DNA of 64,000 bases from Selaginella moellendorffii. Taxonomy: Eukaryota; Streptophyta; Lycopodiopsida; Selaginellales; Selaginellaceae. Within the stretch, counting starts at the first letter, position 1, and each line of letters opens with the position of its first letter. The stretch is from assembly GCF_000143415.4 (NCBI RefSeq), contig NW_003314320.1, positions 1,102,746 through 1,166,745 on the forward strand. The letters are read 5' to 3'. Under the pieces are notes generated by a model. That model ran no database searches. It saw nothing but the letters and a program-made list of their open reading frames with translations, and was not told the DNA's origin. Made by a program: the position numbers and the translations under genes. Shown piece by piece: positions 43,385-56,356 of the stretch.

Positions 43385-44593
43385 CTAGTTGCGCTCGTCA
43401 ATGGGCAGTGAATCTGGAGTTACTCCCTTAATAGTTTCCATTACGGCTTTCTCAGTGGCAGGCTTGGCTGAGAAGAAAATACACAAAGAGTGAGCTTATC
43501 CCGTTTAGAGCTCAAAACATACCCAAGGCGTATACAAGGATGGACCATTTCAATCCTGGTTCCAGCAACGCCGGCATTCGTATTTCAGGGTGGCCGTATG
43601 TGATCTGCAGTGAGAATGGTTATAGATCAAGAACTATAGAAGTTTTCTGTTTTCCTACCAGCATAAACACTCCTTGTGGTTTCAAAATCCTGCAAGAGAG
43701 AGAGTATGAACTTAATCAGTAGTAGTACACACAGAACCTGTAAGTCTCTCTTCGCATTTGTAGAACGCCTTCGGCCGGATCAACTCCACACTGAAAGAAG
43801 GAACGCAAATTGCATTAGACAAGGATATTTTTGGTGACACAAACACGTTCTAGCATGGCGCCGGCCAGGCCTGAAAAACAAAGAGAAAAAAATGTAAGAG
43901 GAGACTCTGGAGAGTAAACTATAACTTTGTTACCTTTGTCAATGACCGCATCAAAGGAACAGTCTTGAAACGCACTCATGTCCCGTGAATCTATTGCCAC
44001 ATCTTAAGTTTCGTCAAGGAAGATATGGCTGCTGCAAAGAAGTAACATCACCAAGCCCAAGGATACAAGAGAGCTGAGGAACGTGAGCATATCTAGCTTT
44101 GAAGTTGTCAATCACCATCGAAGATAGATCAGTGTTGACGATTTCCCGGTAGCCATCTTCCACCATATCGTTGACATTGCTGTTTTACATCACTGGAATT
44201 AGTATTCTTTTCTATGGCATCGCTCATTGAGATCTTGGTACCTGAATTGCCACACCCAGCCATCAAAACCCGGGAAGATTCGGGGATGTGCTTACGGACA
44301 ATCGTCTCGAATCTGGAGTAATCCGAGAACCAAAGCATCGGGTTGCTCAGCGTAGCGCTTGTCCCAGTAGGATATCTCGCCATAGCCACCGGGCTTGGGT
44401 GCTGAAGGAGCAAGGAAGAAGGCGGGGTAGCTACAAGCTCCAAATATTTCGAGAATTTCTTACCAGGGAATTTCACCGCTGAGAATGGAGGAACCGAGGA
44501 GCTGATCTTCGCAAAGCACCGGATGATTCGCGATCGCGCCCTCGCCTCGATGCTGCCGCAGTAGCACGCGCAAGCAATGCGCGCCGAGAGCAT
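43385..44593 (-). pseudogene. Class I SAM methyltransferase (METTL13/EEF1AKMT4-like), probably broken
   Basis: Pieces in order on the minus strand: a basic leader from the ATG at 44593, GGYGEISYWDKRYAEQPD, WFSDYSRFETIVRKHIPESS, RVLMAGCGNS (SAM-binding motif I), DMVEDGYREIVNTDLSSMVI, DSRDMSAFQDCSFDAVIDKG, a Gly/Ala-rich short exon, GVDPAEGVLQMRRE and ITYGHPEIRMPALLEPGLK, ending PDSLPIDERN before a stop at 43385. This follows the eEF1A-lysine methyltransferase relatives. The frame shifts by one base near 44365, between YAEQPD and WFSDYS, and again near motif II, and the catalytic-core exon after VIDKG is shortened. It may be a recent pseudogene. The leader could be an organelle peptide. Confidence 0.65.
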
Positions 44594-44599
44594 TTGGCT

Positions 44600-45725
44600 T
44601 AAACCCTAGATAAACCCTTTGATATACAATTAGAGTGGTTCCGATCGAGTGATGGGATTGTTCCAGCTGAATCCGTGTAGCAAGGAGGAAGAAGAGGGAG
44701 CGCATGGCAAGGCCATAGCCGGCGCACAGCCTCCTCCCGACGGAGAATGGGATGATCTGGACGTGCTGCCCCGGGCGAGATAGGAATCGCTCGGGCTGGA
44801 ATTCGTTGACGAGGAGTTTGCATTCGCGGGGATTATGGTGCCATGGCCATCGCCGAGCTCCACGGGGCGGAGGCGCCCCAGCGGCAACGCCGGGTGGAGG
44901 CGGAGGGCCTCCTTGAGGATCGCCTGGATGAATGGGAGATTTGGGAGGTCGGATTCTTCCACCCCTCCCGATGATTTGATCCAGTTCTTCTTGGGCGTTG
45001 CGCATGACCTCGTGTTTGCTGATCACTTCGGACATGTACCACTCGATCGTGGAGGTTTGAATCCGGCACCCACCATATCCTGGAAGAACGATGAATCGTC
45101 ACATCGCAGAGAAGAGGATCCAGAAGGATGGTGATCACTTACGCACAATGATCTCTTGGTCCGAGAGCTTGTCACTGTCGTCCAGGGAGATGAGACCGTC
45201 CACAAAGTCGCGGCAGACAAACCCATCGCCCCGCCTTCTTGCGCTCCCGGTGCTCCCGGACTTGATCGTCGAGCAGCGCCTTGATCCGGGGCATGATCTC
45301 GCCCCTCATCTTGGCGTAGACGCCGTGGAGATCCATCTAATCGAGCGACGGGATGATGTTGAGGTCTGCCCGGCCATGTTATTGATCGTCTCTACCACCT
45401 CGGGACACTCCTCGCTGAAGAGCGTAAGGCACAGCGACCCGACGCGTGTCTGGCGAAGAGGGTCGGCTCGCTGCGCCGCGATCGATCGAGGATGCTGTCC
45501 ATGGCGGCAGGGGGCACTGGTGGTGACCATGGCGTTGCTGAAGAGGTTCGTGGCGCAGATCTTGCGCATGAGCTTCCCCGGTGAGCGGAAGGCCAGGTCG
45601 CTCCAGCCGAAGCTGAAGATCCGGAAGAACTCCTCCGACTGGGACTCGGCTGATTGGAGGCAGTATTTTAATGCAAACTTGTTTAACATCGTCTGTACTT
45701 TATGGTGAGCCATTCGGTATGCTAC
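44600..45725 (-). pseudogene. Cytochrome P450 pseudogene
   Basis: From the right on the minus strand: KLMRKICATNLFSNAM, then FVDGLISLDDSDKLSDQEII, then STIEWYMSEVISKHEVMRNA with AQEELDQIIGRGG, then LPFIQAILKEALRLHPALPLG (ExxR in the K helix), then FQPERFLSRPG and the haem-binding loop PFSVGRRLCAGYGLA. The I-helix oxygen-binding motif (normally AGTDTT) is scrambled (GAGFKPPRS), the N-terminal anchor is missing and the frame changes several times. This is a dead plant A-type-like P450. Confidence 0.75.
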
Positions 45726-47622
45726 CAAGTGATATCCAGGCGGAGATTAGATGATAAAGTGTCATGTCTCATGATCACGTTAGGAAAGGGCTTGGGATAG
45801 CAAATGGGAAAATGTTGCCTCTTTATTTGTTATTGGATGAGTCTCAAATGCTTGTGCAGGAGGTTATTGCCAAAGGCAGTGATCTTCAGGGGCATGTGTA
45901 ATTGGGTAGGCACTATCATGACTAAACAGTCCTCCCAATTGCTGGGAAATATATGCCAGGGTGGATGGACATCAAAATCACACTAGAGCCTATGGCTTCT
46001 GCAATTCAGGTATTAAGTCTCTCTGTCAAAGACTCCAGGTTTGCATCCATCGAGCCTCAGATAAGGGTACTTTTAGAATACTGTTCCTGCATGCAAAACT
46101 GCAAGTCGTGGTGAATAGGATCCTATTGGAGGGGAACAGAGACATGGTGAAGCATATGTTGCAACTTTGTTTGACAGGTGTGAAGCTTAAGGCTGCTTCA
46201 TCATTGGAGATCCAAGAATGTTTAAAAGGGTACGTATATATGCAGGGAACTCCAGCAGGAATCAGGTATAAAAGTCCAACACTGTTGCTATATGTTCTTT
46301 GCAGCTTGGTATTCTTAAGCCAGAGCCCCTAAGAGGGGATTACCTTGAGTACGAGTTTTTTTATGTTCTGATGAGAGTCTATGAGGGCACTATATACTTT
46401 GATTGCAGGACATGGCGCTCGAGGAGCTTTTTGATCTTTCCTGGGGCAATAGGGGATAATAGCCTTCTTCAGATGGAGGTTGAAGTTAAGGGGGTAGTGA
46501 TCATCTCATTGATCACATGTATCGATTCTATAATCTCTTCCATGTTCAAGGTATGTTTGAGTGAGACTTAGAGATGTACAAATTCTATAGTACTAATGTA
46601 TGGATTTCTTTTCTTTCTGGATGACATTTATATTACAAGAAATGATGATGGATGCCATTATTCATTGTAGTGTAAGGACAAGAGTTTTGCTACTGATGCT
46701 AGGTTCTTTTCAAAAAGCTAAACCAGCAAGAACCTGTAAGAGATTTGGCTAGAACTAAAAAGAAAGAAAACCCAGATCAGTGTGCAAGAAGGAAAAGAAT
46801 AATTACTGTTGCCTTTGATCCCAAGTTTATTATCGAAGGTAAGACAAAGATATTTGGTCTTTGGAATGGATGCTGGAGAATGGTTTACTTCTAAGCTTTC
46901 ATAGATTTATGCCTAAGCATATGCAATAAGAATTTCTTGGGTTGTAAAAATAATAAATCTAATTCAAACAAATAGATATGATTCAAAGTTTAGAAAAGTC
47001 ATATATAAACTTCAATCTCTGTTCTGGGCCATAACTAAAAGGCTATGTTTTTGGTTGTCAAGAGGATCATCAGCTAAATTGGTTTGAACGATCTGATATT
47101 AAGAATTACAAAGATATTTTGTTACAGAGTCAAACCGTGATGCGTCAAGATATGGAAGCCCCAAAAAGGTGATATACAGATTCACAAAGAAGATTCCCGC
47201 AGATTCCGTTTTGAAATCCTAACAGTTGAAAAATACAGCAATATAATTTGGAAATCCCACTCCTCGTGTTTAGATCGAATTGGGCTCCACGGCTCCAGCT
47301 CCCACCTTGCATTCCCATCCTCCTCGTCTATGCTCCTCTGCGTTTCTTTTCCACTCGCACATAGGAAATCGCGGCCAGCCGAGAGAAAGGAGGGGTGGCT
47401 TCAAATTCGGGGAGTTCGGCGGGAGAGAACGTTGCGTCAGACGCCGGCCAGCAGACCACCGATGCTCCCAATAGTGGCGACGATGGGCGGAGTACGCCGG
47501 CACACACTCAAACATGGACAAGTGAGATGGTACTCCATCAAACAGCGTTTTTTTCTAACGAAACCATCCCTCCTTCCACCATATGACAGAACACTCTCTC
47601 TAAGTTTTATTCTTCTTCTTCT
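45726..47622. other. Gene-free, mostly AT-rich stretch
   Basis: Several plus-strand frames of 60-123 codons (for example 45961-46332) lack domains. The last 100-150 bp are the 3' flank of the CDPK gene and resemble 15440-15560 beside the CDPK pseudogene. Confidence 0.45.
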
Positions 47623-50012
<2,390 letters not shown>

Positions 50013-50323
50013 TTTCTTTTTTGATGATCAAGTACACCACTATGGTTTGACGATATGCTCCGAAAGAAATCGATTTTCCTGAGCTTTTGGAGACATTTTA
50101 GATCGCAACAATGGCACTCTCGACTCGCGCGAATCGCGCGGTGAATTGATTTCGAGGGCCGGGCTGGATCCTTTAGGAGATTCACAGTCTAAAAGATGCT
50201 ATAGCATATGCTTAGACGTCAAATAAATCTGAACCGTAGAATGTTGGACGGTTGAGATGTTCTATGAATGTCTTCTTCCTTTAGCGAATATGCCACGGGA
50301 TTGTCTTTGTTGGAAGACCTAAA
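50013..50323. promoter_or_regulatory. Shared divergent promoter of CDPK and AFG1-like genes
   Basis: The two ATGs point away from each other across about 310 bp. No shared box can be named with confidence. Confidence 0.45.
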
Positions 50324-52724
50324 ATGCGGGTGGCCTGGAAGCGTCCCCTGAGGAATGGCGGCCTCCCTAGGTTCTTCAGCTCCTCTTCTTCTGGTGCGTT
50401 AATTGTGTAGATTCATTTGTTAGCTCAGCTGATATTGATTGGATCCAGGGCCACGCGCGCGCTACGAGGAGATGGTCGCGCTGGGGATCCTCAAGCACGA
50501 CGAGCAGCAGCACAGGGTTGCGTCGATGCTGGAGTTGCTGCTGGAGAATTTGAAGATCCACCAGAAGAACATGGAGCTCTACAATGTAAGTTATGTGATG
50601 TTTAAGGCTTTTTTCTTCTCTCTTTTCGTCTCTAAATATCAGCAGACTTTTAGATTGAGCTCCAGAGCTGGAAGAGAACGAGACATGAATTACGGGAGCA
50701 AATGCTGGAGGAGGAAGCCGAGGCAGAAGAAGCCAGGAAAAATGTGCAAGCGAAAAGAAACTGGAGAGAATCCATAGCGAAGATGTTCACGAGGTATGGA
50801 AAAACAAGTTGTTTTGTTTCTTTCTGATGAAATTTTTCATTTCAGGCAAGGAACATTACGGCAAGTTGAACCGGGAGCTGGAAAGATGGTGGCTCGAATA
50901 AAACGAGAGAAAAATCTCGACAACTTAATAGGACGTCGCCCTCTTCCTCCAGAATCTCCCAAAGGAATTTATCTTCACGGAAATGTTGGCTGTGGTAAGC
51001 TATTTCGCTACAATGTTTTTTGTTTTTTAAAAGTCAAGCGTTTGCTTGCAGGAAAAACGTTACTTATGGATTTGCTATTCAATTCCTCAGAAGGTGTTGT
51101 GAAGTACCGTCGAAGAATGCATTTTCATGCTGTTAGTAGATCCTCTCGCTACTTAATACGCTGCTCACTTTCTTGTTTTCTTTCTCAGGCAATGCTGGAA
51201 GTTCACGATCGCATGCAGAAGATATGGAAAGAATGGCGTTCATCAGAAAAACCGGGTGACGAAGAGGAGGAAGGAGAATTGGAACCGCGAACCGATTCTG
51301 TCAGTCCAATCTTTGATGCTATTGCTGACGAACTCTTAAAAAATGCCAGCGATGAAGATGAGTTTGAAGGCGCAAGCTTGTTATGTTTCGACGAGGTCCA
51401 GGTATTATTTTGGTTTCAGCACCGCTTGTTCTGATTTACTTTCACAGGTGGTTGATCCGTTTACCGCGGTGGCACTAGCCGGAATTTTTGGTAGGCTTCT
51501 TAACAGAGGTCTTGTTCTTGTTGCTACAAGCAATCGTCCTTTCACTGATTTGAACAAGGTCCACAATTCATTACAGTTTTACGGTGTCCGACTTACAACT
51601 CTTATTTCTCTCTTGCCAGGACGGGCTTCAGAAGGAGGTGTTTCTGAAGTTTCTGGAACGCTTGGAAAAACATGTGTGTCCCGTTTCTGTTGACAACAAA
51701 GTGGACTACAGACGAGTGATAGCAGACTCGTATAACAAGGTGCGTTTCTCTTGGAGTCTTTTATTTCACTTACAGATTTCTTTCCAGGACGAGCAAAAGC
51801 ACTACTTTTGGCCTTTAAACAGTCAAACTGATGAAAAGTTGAGAGTGGAATGGAAGAATGCGATCAGTTCTTTAGAAAAAAACGGCCTGACCGTTTCATC
51901 AAGTCGTGTGCCGGTTATGTTTGGCAGGTACTTACCATCTTTTGTGTCCAAGGATTTGGTAAAATTCTTTTCGTGATTGCTGCAGAGCTCTCGAAATCCC
52001 AGAGTCCTGCGACGGCGTTGCAAAGTTTACTTTCGAGCAACTCTGTGATTACCCTGTAAGTTTCTGTTTCCAAAACTCTTTACTCTTCTGAGAAAACGCA
52101 CAGCTTGGAGCAGCGGATTACATGGCTCTCGCGCAAAGATATCACACTGTTTTCATCACTAATATCCCTGTCATGAGCATGAAGATTCGAGACAAGGTAA
52201 ATATAGTTTAGTCTCTGATACGATTTATAACTGACTGTTTCGCTAGGCTAGAAGATTCATCACCCTGGTGGATGAACTATATAATCATCAGTGTCAACTC
52301 ATTTGCACAGCAGCAGCTCCTCCAGACGAACTTTTCCTTGGAACAGATGAAGGCCCCTTGATCGATCTAGAAGGGTGAGTGCTATCTTCACCAATTCTCT
52401 GGTCACAGCTTTTTATGTTTCCATCCAGGCTACAGTTTGAGACCGAAGCTGAAGGAACGAGGCTTCGAAGAAATGTCCTTGTATCGGGGAACGTCGCCCC
52501 AGTCACAGATCACAGCAAAGTGCAGCTACTCCTGTCTGGCTACGAGGAAATGTTTGCATTTCGTCGTGCGGTATGTCTTTCCTGATCCTTTACCTCCCAA
52601 CTTCTGGCTTGATCACACCGAGCTTTGATATTCGCAGGCCTCGAGGCTTATAGAAATGCAAACCCCTGCCTACACTCTCGAACGCTCGTTAATGGGCCTT
52701 TCTCAAACTTCGAAAGGTACATAA
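50324..52724 (+). CDS. AFG1L: AFG1-like mitochondrial AAA ATPase
   Basis: Fourteen exons (50324-50393, 50449-50585, 50654-50793, 50846-50994, 51052-51131, 51189-51401, 51448-51558, 51620-51739, 51788-51927, 51986-52055, 52104-52196, 52247-52374, 52429-52570, 52638-52724) join in phase to 559 residues. The basic, Ser-rich leader (MRVAWKRPLRNGGLPRFF) fits a mitochondrial presequence. The domain follows AFG1/LACE1: RRPLPPESPKGIYLHGNVGCG with GKT as Walker A (exon 4/5 border), LLCFDEVQV as Walker B, GLVLVATSNRPF as sensor 1, and FTFEQLCDYPLGAADYMALA. The family helps quality control of inner-membrane and respiratory-chain proteins. An acidic insert (DEEEEGELEPR) lies in exon 6. All introns are about 45-60 bp. 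Confidence 0.94.
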
Positions 52725-52877
52725 TAAAGGTTAAGGCTCTTAAGCTAATCAGTTGTTATCTTTAAAACCTGAGGTCGAGAGTTCAAGCCTCTCTCACGCA
52801 AAATTTTGGCGTTGGGTTTTAAATTTTGCATTTTGGCGCCAAACACGTTTTAGGGTTCTTGTGTTAGGGCTTTGGCG

Positions 52878-54080
52878 ATGGAGAATGTGGGGGAGTGCCC
52901 GGATCTGGTATGCGCGATACTTCGCAGGCTGGATCGGCGCCGCGATCTCGCCCGCTGCAGTAGGGTGTCCAGGCTGTGGCGCCGATGCTGCGCCGACGCA
53001 AGGGGCTCGGTAGCGCCCGCCGCGACTCACTTGGTCGGGACAGACAGGGATTTCGATCTCTGGACGCTCGACACCGCCACAGGCGAGCTATGCTTCTCTT
53101 CATTCGGCACCTACTCGGGACGGATCCTTGACTCCGGAATGGATGGATCCAGGATCCTGTGCGCTTGCGAGGGCCTCGTCGTTGTTCTCTTCGACGTGTG
53201 GTTGCTCGCAATTGGCGAGCCGATCTTGGGCAAATGGCGACGTCTTTGGAATGCGGAATTTCCTCGCGGTGTCGTCGCCGGTGCCTTGTTCCCGGATCCC
53301 GATCGCACAGGAGGGGAGATTGCCCTCGCCATCCTGCAGTACAACGGGAGGGTCGATCGATACAAGTTCGAGGAGGGGCGCTGGGAGCAGCAAAATGCCC
53401 CCTTCTGGGGCTGGTACGCAGATTCCTCGACGTGTTCGCAGCTCTTCTATCACCAGGGTGGCTTGTTCTGCGTCTTCCAGAAATGCCGTGGGCCGTTCCG
53501 CCGTTGGCCGCCCCGCCGTCTCCCGCTCCAGAATGGGATCTTTCGCTACAACTTGGGCGAGAGGAAGTGGTCGCAGCTCCGATTTGGCAGCGATCAGGAG
53601 GAAGGAGATCTCCGCTGGCCCGATGAGCTGCACTTCTTCCATTGGAATGGCAGGCTCATGCTTTGCTTGTCACACTCTCAGCAAGCCCGCGTTAAGTTTT
53701 GCGAGTGTGTCACGGATGGTAGCACCGATGGCGATGGTGGTGGTATTCACGGCAGGCTGGTGGAAGTGCCATCCTTTCTGGGGGCCGGGGTCGATGAGTT
53801 CTACCGTGAGTTTGTGGGGAACGAGAACGAGCTGTTTGTGTTCCGGGGCGACCACGCAGTGAGGCTTTCAGGGAAGGACACGTCCAAGACCAGTTTCAAG
53901 GTTCCTCGAGCGATGATGTCGAGCGTTTCCTGTTACACACCCGATGAAGGAGAAGCAATCGGACGCGTTGCCACGAGAGAGAATTCGTCAGACACCGCGG
54001 GTACCAGCGCCACATCTCACGCCAAGCCGAAGGTGGTTCCAGCTCGGCCTTGGATTGTTGTTGCTCCAGAAAAGAAATAG
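52878..54080 (+). CDS. F-box protein with kelch/beta-propeller-like C-terminal region
   Basis: An intronless protein of about 400 residues starting at the ATG at 52878 (MENVGECPD). The N-terminus, with LVCAILRRLDRRRDLARCSR and VSRLWRRCC, is an F-box, the part that contacts SKP1 in SCF ubiquitin ligases. The rest has repeated aromatic strand-like segments (DFDLWTLDTATGELC, GRVDRYKFEEGRWEQ, GIFRYNLGERKWSQL), as in plant F-box proteins with kelch or FBA-type propellers. The C-terminal tail is Ser/Thr/Pro-rich and probably disordered. The target is unknown. It lies downstream of the AFG1-like gene in the same direction. Confidence 0.8.
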   Translation: MENVGECPDLVCAILRRLDRRRDLARCSRVSRLWRRCCADARGSVAPAATHLVGTDRDFDLWTLDTATGELCFSSFGTYSGRILDSGMDGSRILCACEGLVVVLFDVWLLAIGEPILGKWRRLWNAEFPRGVVAGALFPDPDRTGGEIALAILQYNGRVDRYKFEEGRWEQQNAPFWGWYADSSTCSQLFYHQGGLFCVFQKCRGPFRRWPPRRLPLQNGIFRYNLGERKWSQLRFGSDQEEGDLRWPDELHFFHWNGRLMLCLSHSQQARVKFCECVTDGSTDGDGGGIHGRLVEVPSFLGAGVDEFYREFVGNENELFVFRGDHAVRLSGKDTSKTSFKVPRAMMSSVSCYTPDEGEAIGRVATRENSSDTAGTSATSHAKPKVVPARPWIVVAPEKK

Positions 54081-54713
54081 TTGCTCTTGACATTCTCTCA
54101 ACCCAAGCGGAAGAAGGTCCCAGCACGACCCTGACTTAAAATAATGTTCTTGTTCTTGTTATGTTCTTGTTCTTGTTAATAATGTTCTTGTTATGTTCTT
54201 GTTAATAATGTTCTTGTTCTTGTTGTTGTTATTCTTGTGCAATATAAGCTACGTCAAGCCTCATATTGCTTCCTCGTTTTGTAGGATAGTACGTGAGCTT
54301 GCTGGATTGGCTCAAGTAGCGAGTAAACACTTTCCTTCCTATGTCTGGTAAACATCTCCTGCTCGAAAGCCAGGCCACAGAGCTTCCGAACCATTGGACG
54401 GTATTCAGAGACCTCCTCAAGATGCAGGACATCAGATAGATAATTCAACACAAAAACACACACGCACCTAGAGTATGAAACAGCGAGCTTGGCGTAGAAA
54501 TCAGAGTCTTCTCTGCCAAGTTGAGGAGCTCTGGAACTCCAGGAAATACGTCAACAAAGGTGCCAGAGGCGGGGTGCACAGGCATGCGTCTGCAGGCCTG
54601 AAGTTGGAAACTTGTGGATGGTCTCGCTGCTGCATCATTCTGGAAATCGCATTATCAAAGCTCGTGGGAGGACAAATGAGAACCCTAATTGTGGGTGAGA
54701 TTTTAGGGTTAGC
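54081..54713. other. Spacer with TTCTTG repeat
   Basis: The 3' flank of the first F-box gene, the repeat described separately, then a minus-strand 69-codon frame (54254-54463, with VRKLCGLAFEQEMF) that reads like a real exon but has no recognised family or partner exon. Confidence 0.4.
54143..54240. repeat. TTCTTG-type minisatellite
   Basis: Units TTCTTG, ATGTTCTTG and TTAATAATG alternate for about 100 bp in the 3' flank of the F-box gene. Length variation is likely. Confidence 0.9.
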
Positions 54714-55929
54714 ATGCTTTTTGGGTATGATATACTGGTACGCATCTTGCTGTCGCTCGGCTGGGAATCACTGCTGCAAGCCCGCGGCGTGTGCAAGGAG
54801 TGGAGATCCATCATCAAATCCCCCGAGTTTAGGGCGCTGTGGCGGCCGCGTTCGAGCGACGAAGACTGTGTCCTCCTCACGGCTTACACCTCCCACTGGC
54901 AGCATCACCCTCGACCACTCCACGTCTGCGCCTGGAGCCCAGTCGCGCGTCGTCTCTCCGCTCCCGGCGTGGATGAAGCTCCCGCTCCCGCCCGGCTCCT
55001 TCTTCGACATCGTCGCCTCCTCCGCGGGCCTGGTGCTCATCCGCCAGCCGTCTTGGCCCGACCGTGAGACGCCCGGGGTGGAGTTCACGGTGGGCAATCC
55101 GGCAACCAACGAGTGGGTCAGGATCCCACGCCTGGATCCGCAGCAAGCCGGTCGAATCTACAGCATGAGTGCCGACCCGGCGACTGGGGAGTTCAAGCTG
55201 CTGGACAACCATAACTGGCGTGTCTATGAATCAAGTTCACGGGCCTGGGGGCCGACCCTGAGGATGCCTGACATCTCCGAGACTGGCGAACTCAACGATA
55301 ACACAGATACGCTGGGGTGTCTCCCTTTCGTGTGGGAGCACAAGGGAGTGCGCTACCGGGCGTGCGCAATCGCTGATACCTACGGCAAAGTCACGTACAA
55401 GGTGTGGGTGTGGAGCGGCCAGTGGCGAGGTGTTGCGAGCGATGTCTTGGACCTCTACTTCGACACCATGGATGGCGCTGGTCAGTGGCTTGGGGTTGGG
55501 AGCATGGGCTTGGACAAGACGGGTATCTACACTGACTGGTCCATGGCGCTCGAGTGCCAGGCCGAGGGCAATCTCGTGTGCCTGGCCGGCCAGTGCCGCC
55601 ATTGCTACGACGACGGTGAGAAGTGGGCTGACGAAGGTGGCGAGCCTCTGCCACCCGTGGTCTACGACTTGGATCGCGACGAGTGGATGTACGTCCGTGC
55701 CAAGAGCGGCGAGGGTGTGCAGTACCGGCGGGCGGTGGTTTACCGCCCCTCGCTTGTCAAGCCCTCTGGCGTGGAAGGAGCTGTGGCGCTTGATCCCGAG
55801 GGTGGCGAGGGGCACAAGCGCAAGAGGGAGCAGCAGCCGCTAGACACGGTTGCCAGGATCCGGCAACACAGGATGAGAGCATTCGGAATAGAGGCTGAGG
55901 TGTATGAGGACATCTTTTTCATGACGTGA
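54714..55929 (+). CDS. F-box protein with an apparent one-base frameshift
   Basis: From the ATG at 54714 the frame reads an F-box (DILVRILLSLGWESLLQARG and VCKEWRSIIKSPEF) and continues to LLTAYTSHW. The remaining 340-odd residues lie in the neighbouring frame, from TGSITLDHSTSAPGAQ to FFMT at 55929, without further stops. They contain propeller-like segments (GVEFTVGNPATNEWVRIP, GPTLRMPDI, VVYDLDRDEWMYV). The switch is within the string ACCTCCCACTGG near 54890-54897, where one C fewer would restore a single frame. This is either a base-call or assembly error or a very recent loss. Intact, it would be a substrate-binding subunit of an SCF ligase. The tail has a basic KRKREQQP patch. Confidence 0.65.
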
Positions 55930-56356
55930 ATTCTCTTTAAAAGTCGTAAAATAAATAAAAATGTAGAAGTCCGAACTGCCATCTAAATCGAAGTAGGCGA
56001 AACCTCATATTGTTCTACAGAGGGATTGTATGATGTGAGCAATGATCTCTGGATTGACAATTTTTAATCTTCTATGCGACTTGCGAGCTCCAGAGTTCTG
56101 ATGGTCAATTCCTCAGTCGAGTAGACTTGAAAATTTACTCAGGGAACAAAGTATAAAACCGTAGTTAAAAGAAAAAAAAAAAAACCGATCATCTCTTCTC
56201 TTTGTTTGTCTTAAAGCATCCAACACTTCAAATCTCAGCCGTAAATTCTTACAGTCTTCTCAGATCGCTTAGCAAACCACCATAAAATTCTAGATCAAAA
56301 TCCGGGGTTTAAAAGCGAGAGCTGGTTTGCCCTAAATTCTCGTTGCCAAGGAGGGC
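55930..56356. promoter_or_regulatory. Spacer and promoter of the KH-protein gene
   Basis: AT-rich 3' flank of the F-box gene, then about 150 bp of 5' UTR-like sequence. No further gene. Confidence 0.4.

Noticed and set aside
45961-46571. Plus-strand frames with some protein-like composition
   Set aside because: No domain, no joining splice sites and poor codon bias. They may be decayed sequence, but I cannot support a gene.
52725-52800. Possible tRNA gene
   Set aside because: There is a T-arm-like GAGAG-TTCAAGC-CTCTC with a B-box, but no matching acceptor stem or clear anticodon arm. At best it is a tRNA-derived relic.
53100-53642. Minus-strand frame of 180 codons opposite the first F-box gene
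   Set aside because: It is antisense to a clear F-box coding region with consistent codon use. It is a shadow.
54475-54890. Upstream part of the 484-codon plus frame
   Set aside because: Only its 3' part (after about 54890) is coding. The upstream part has no domain, and the true N-terminus is the F-box in the neighbouring frame from 54714.
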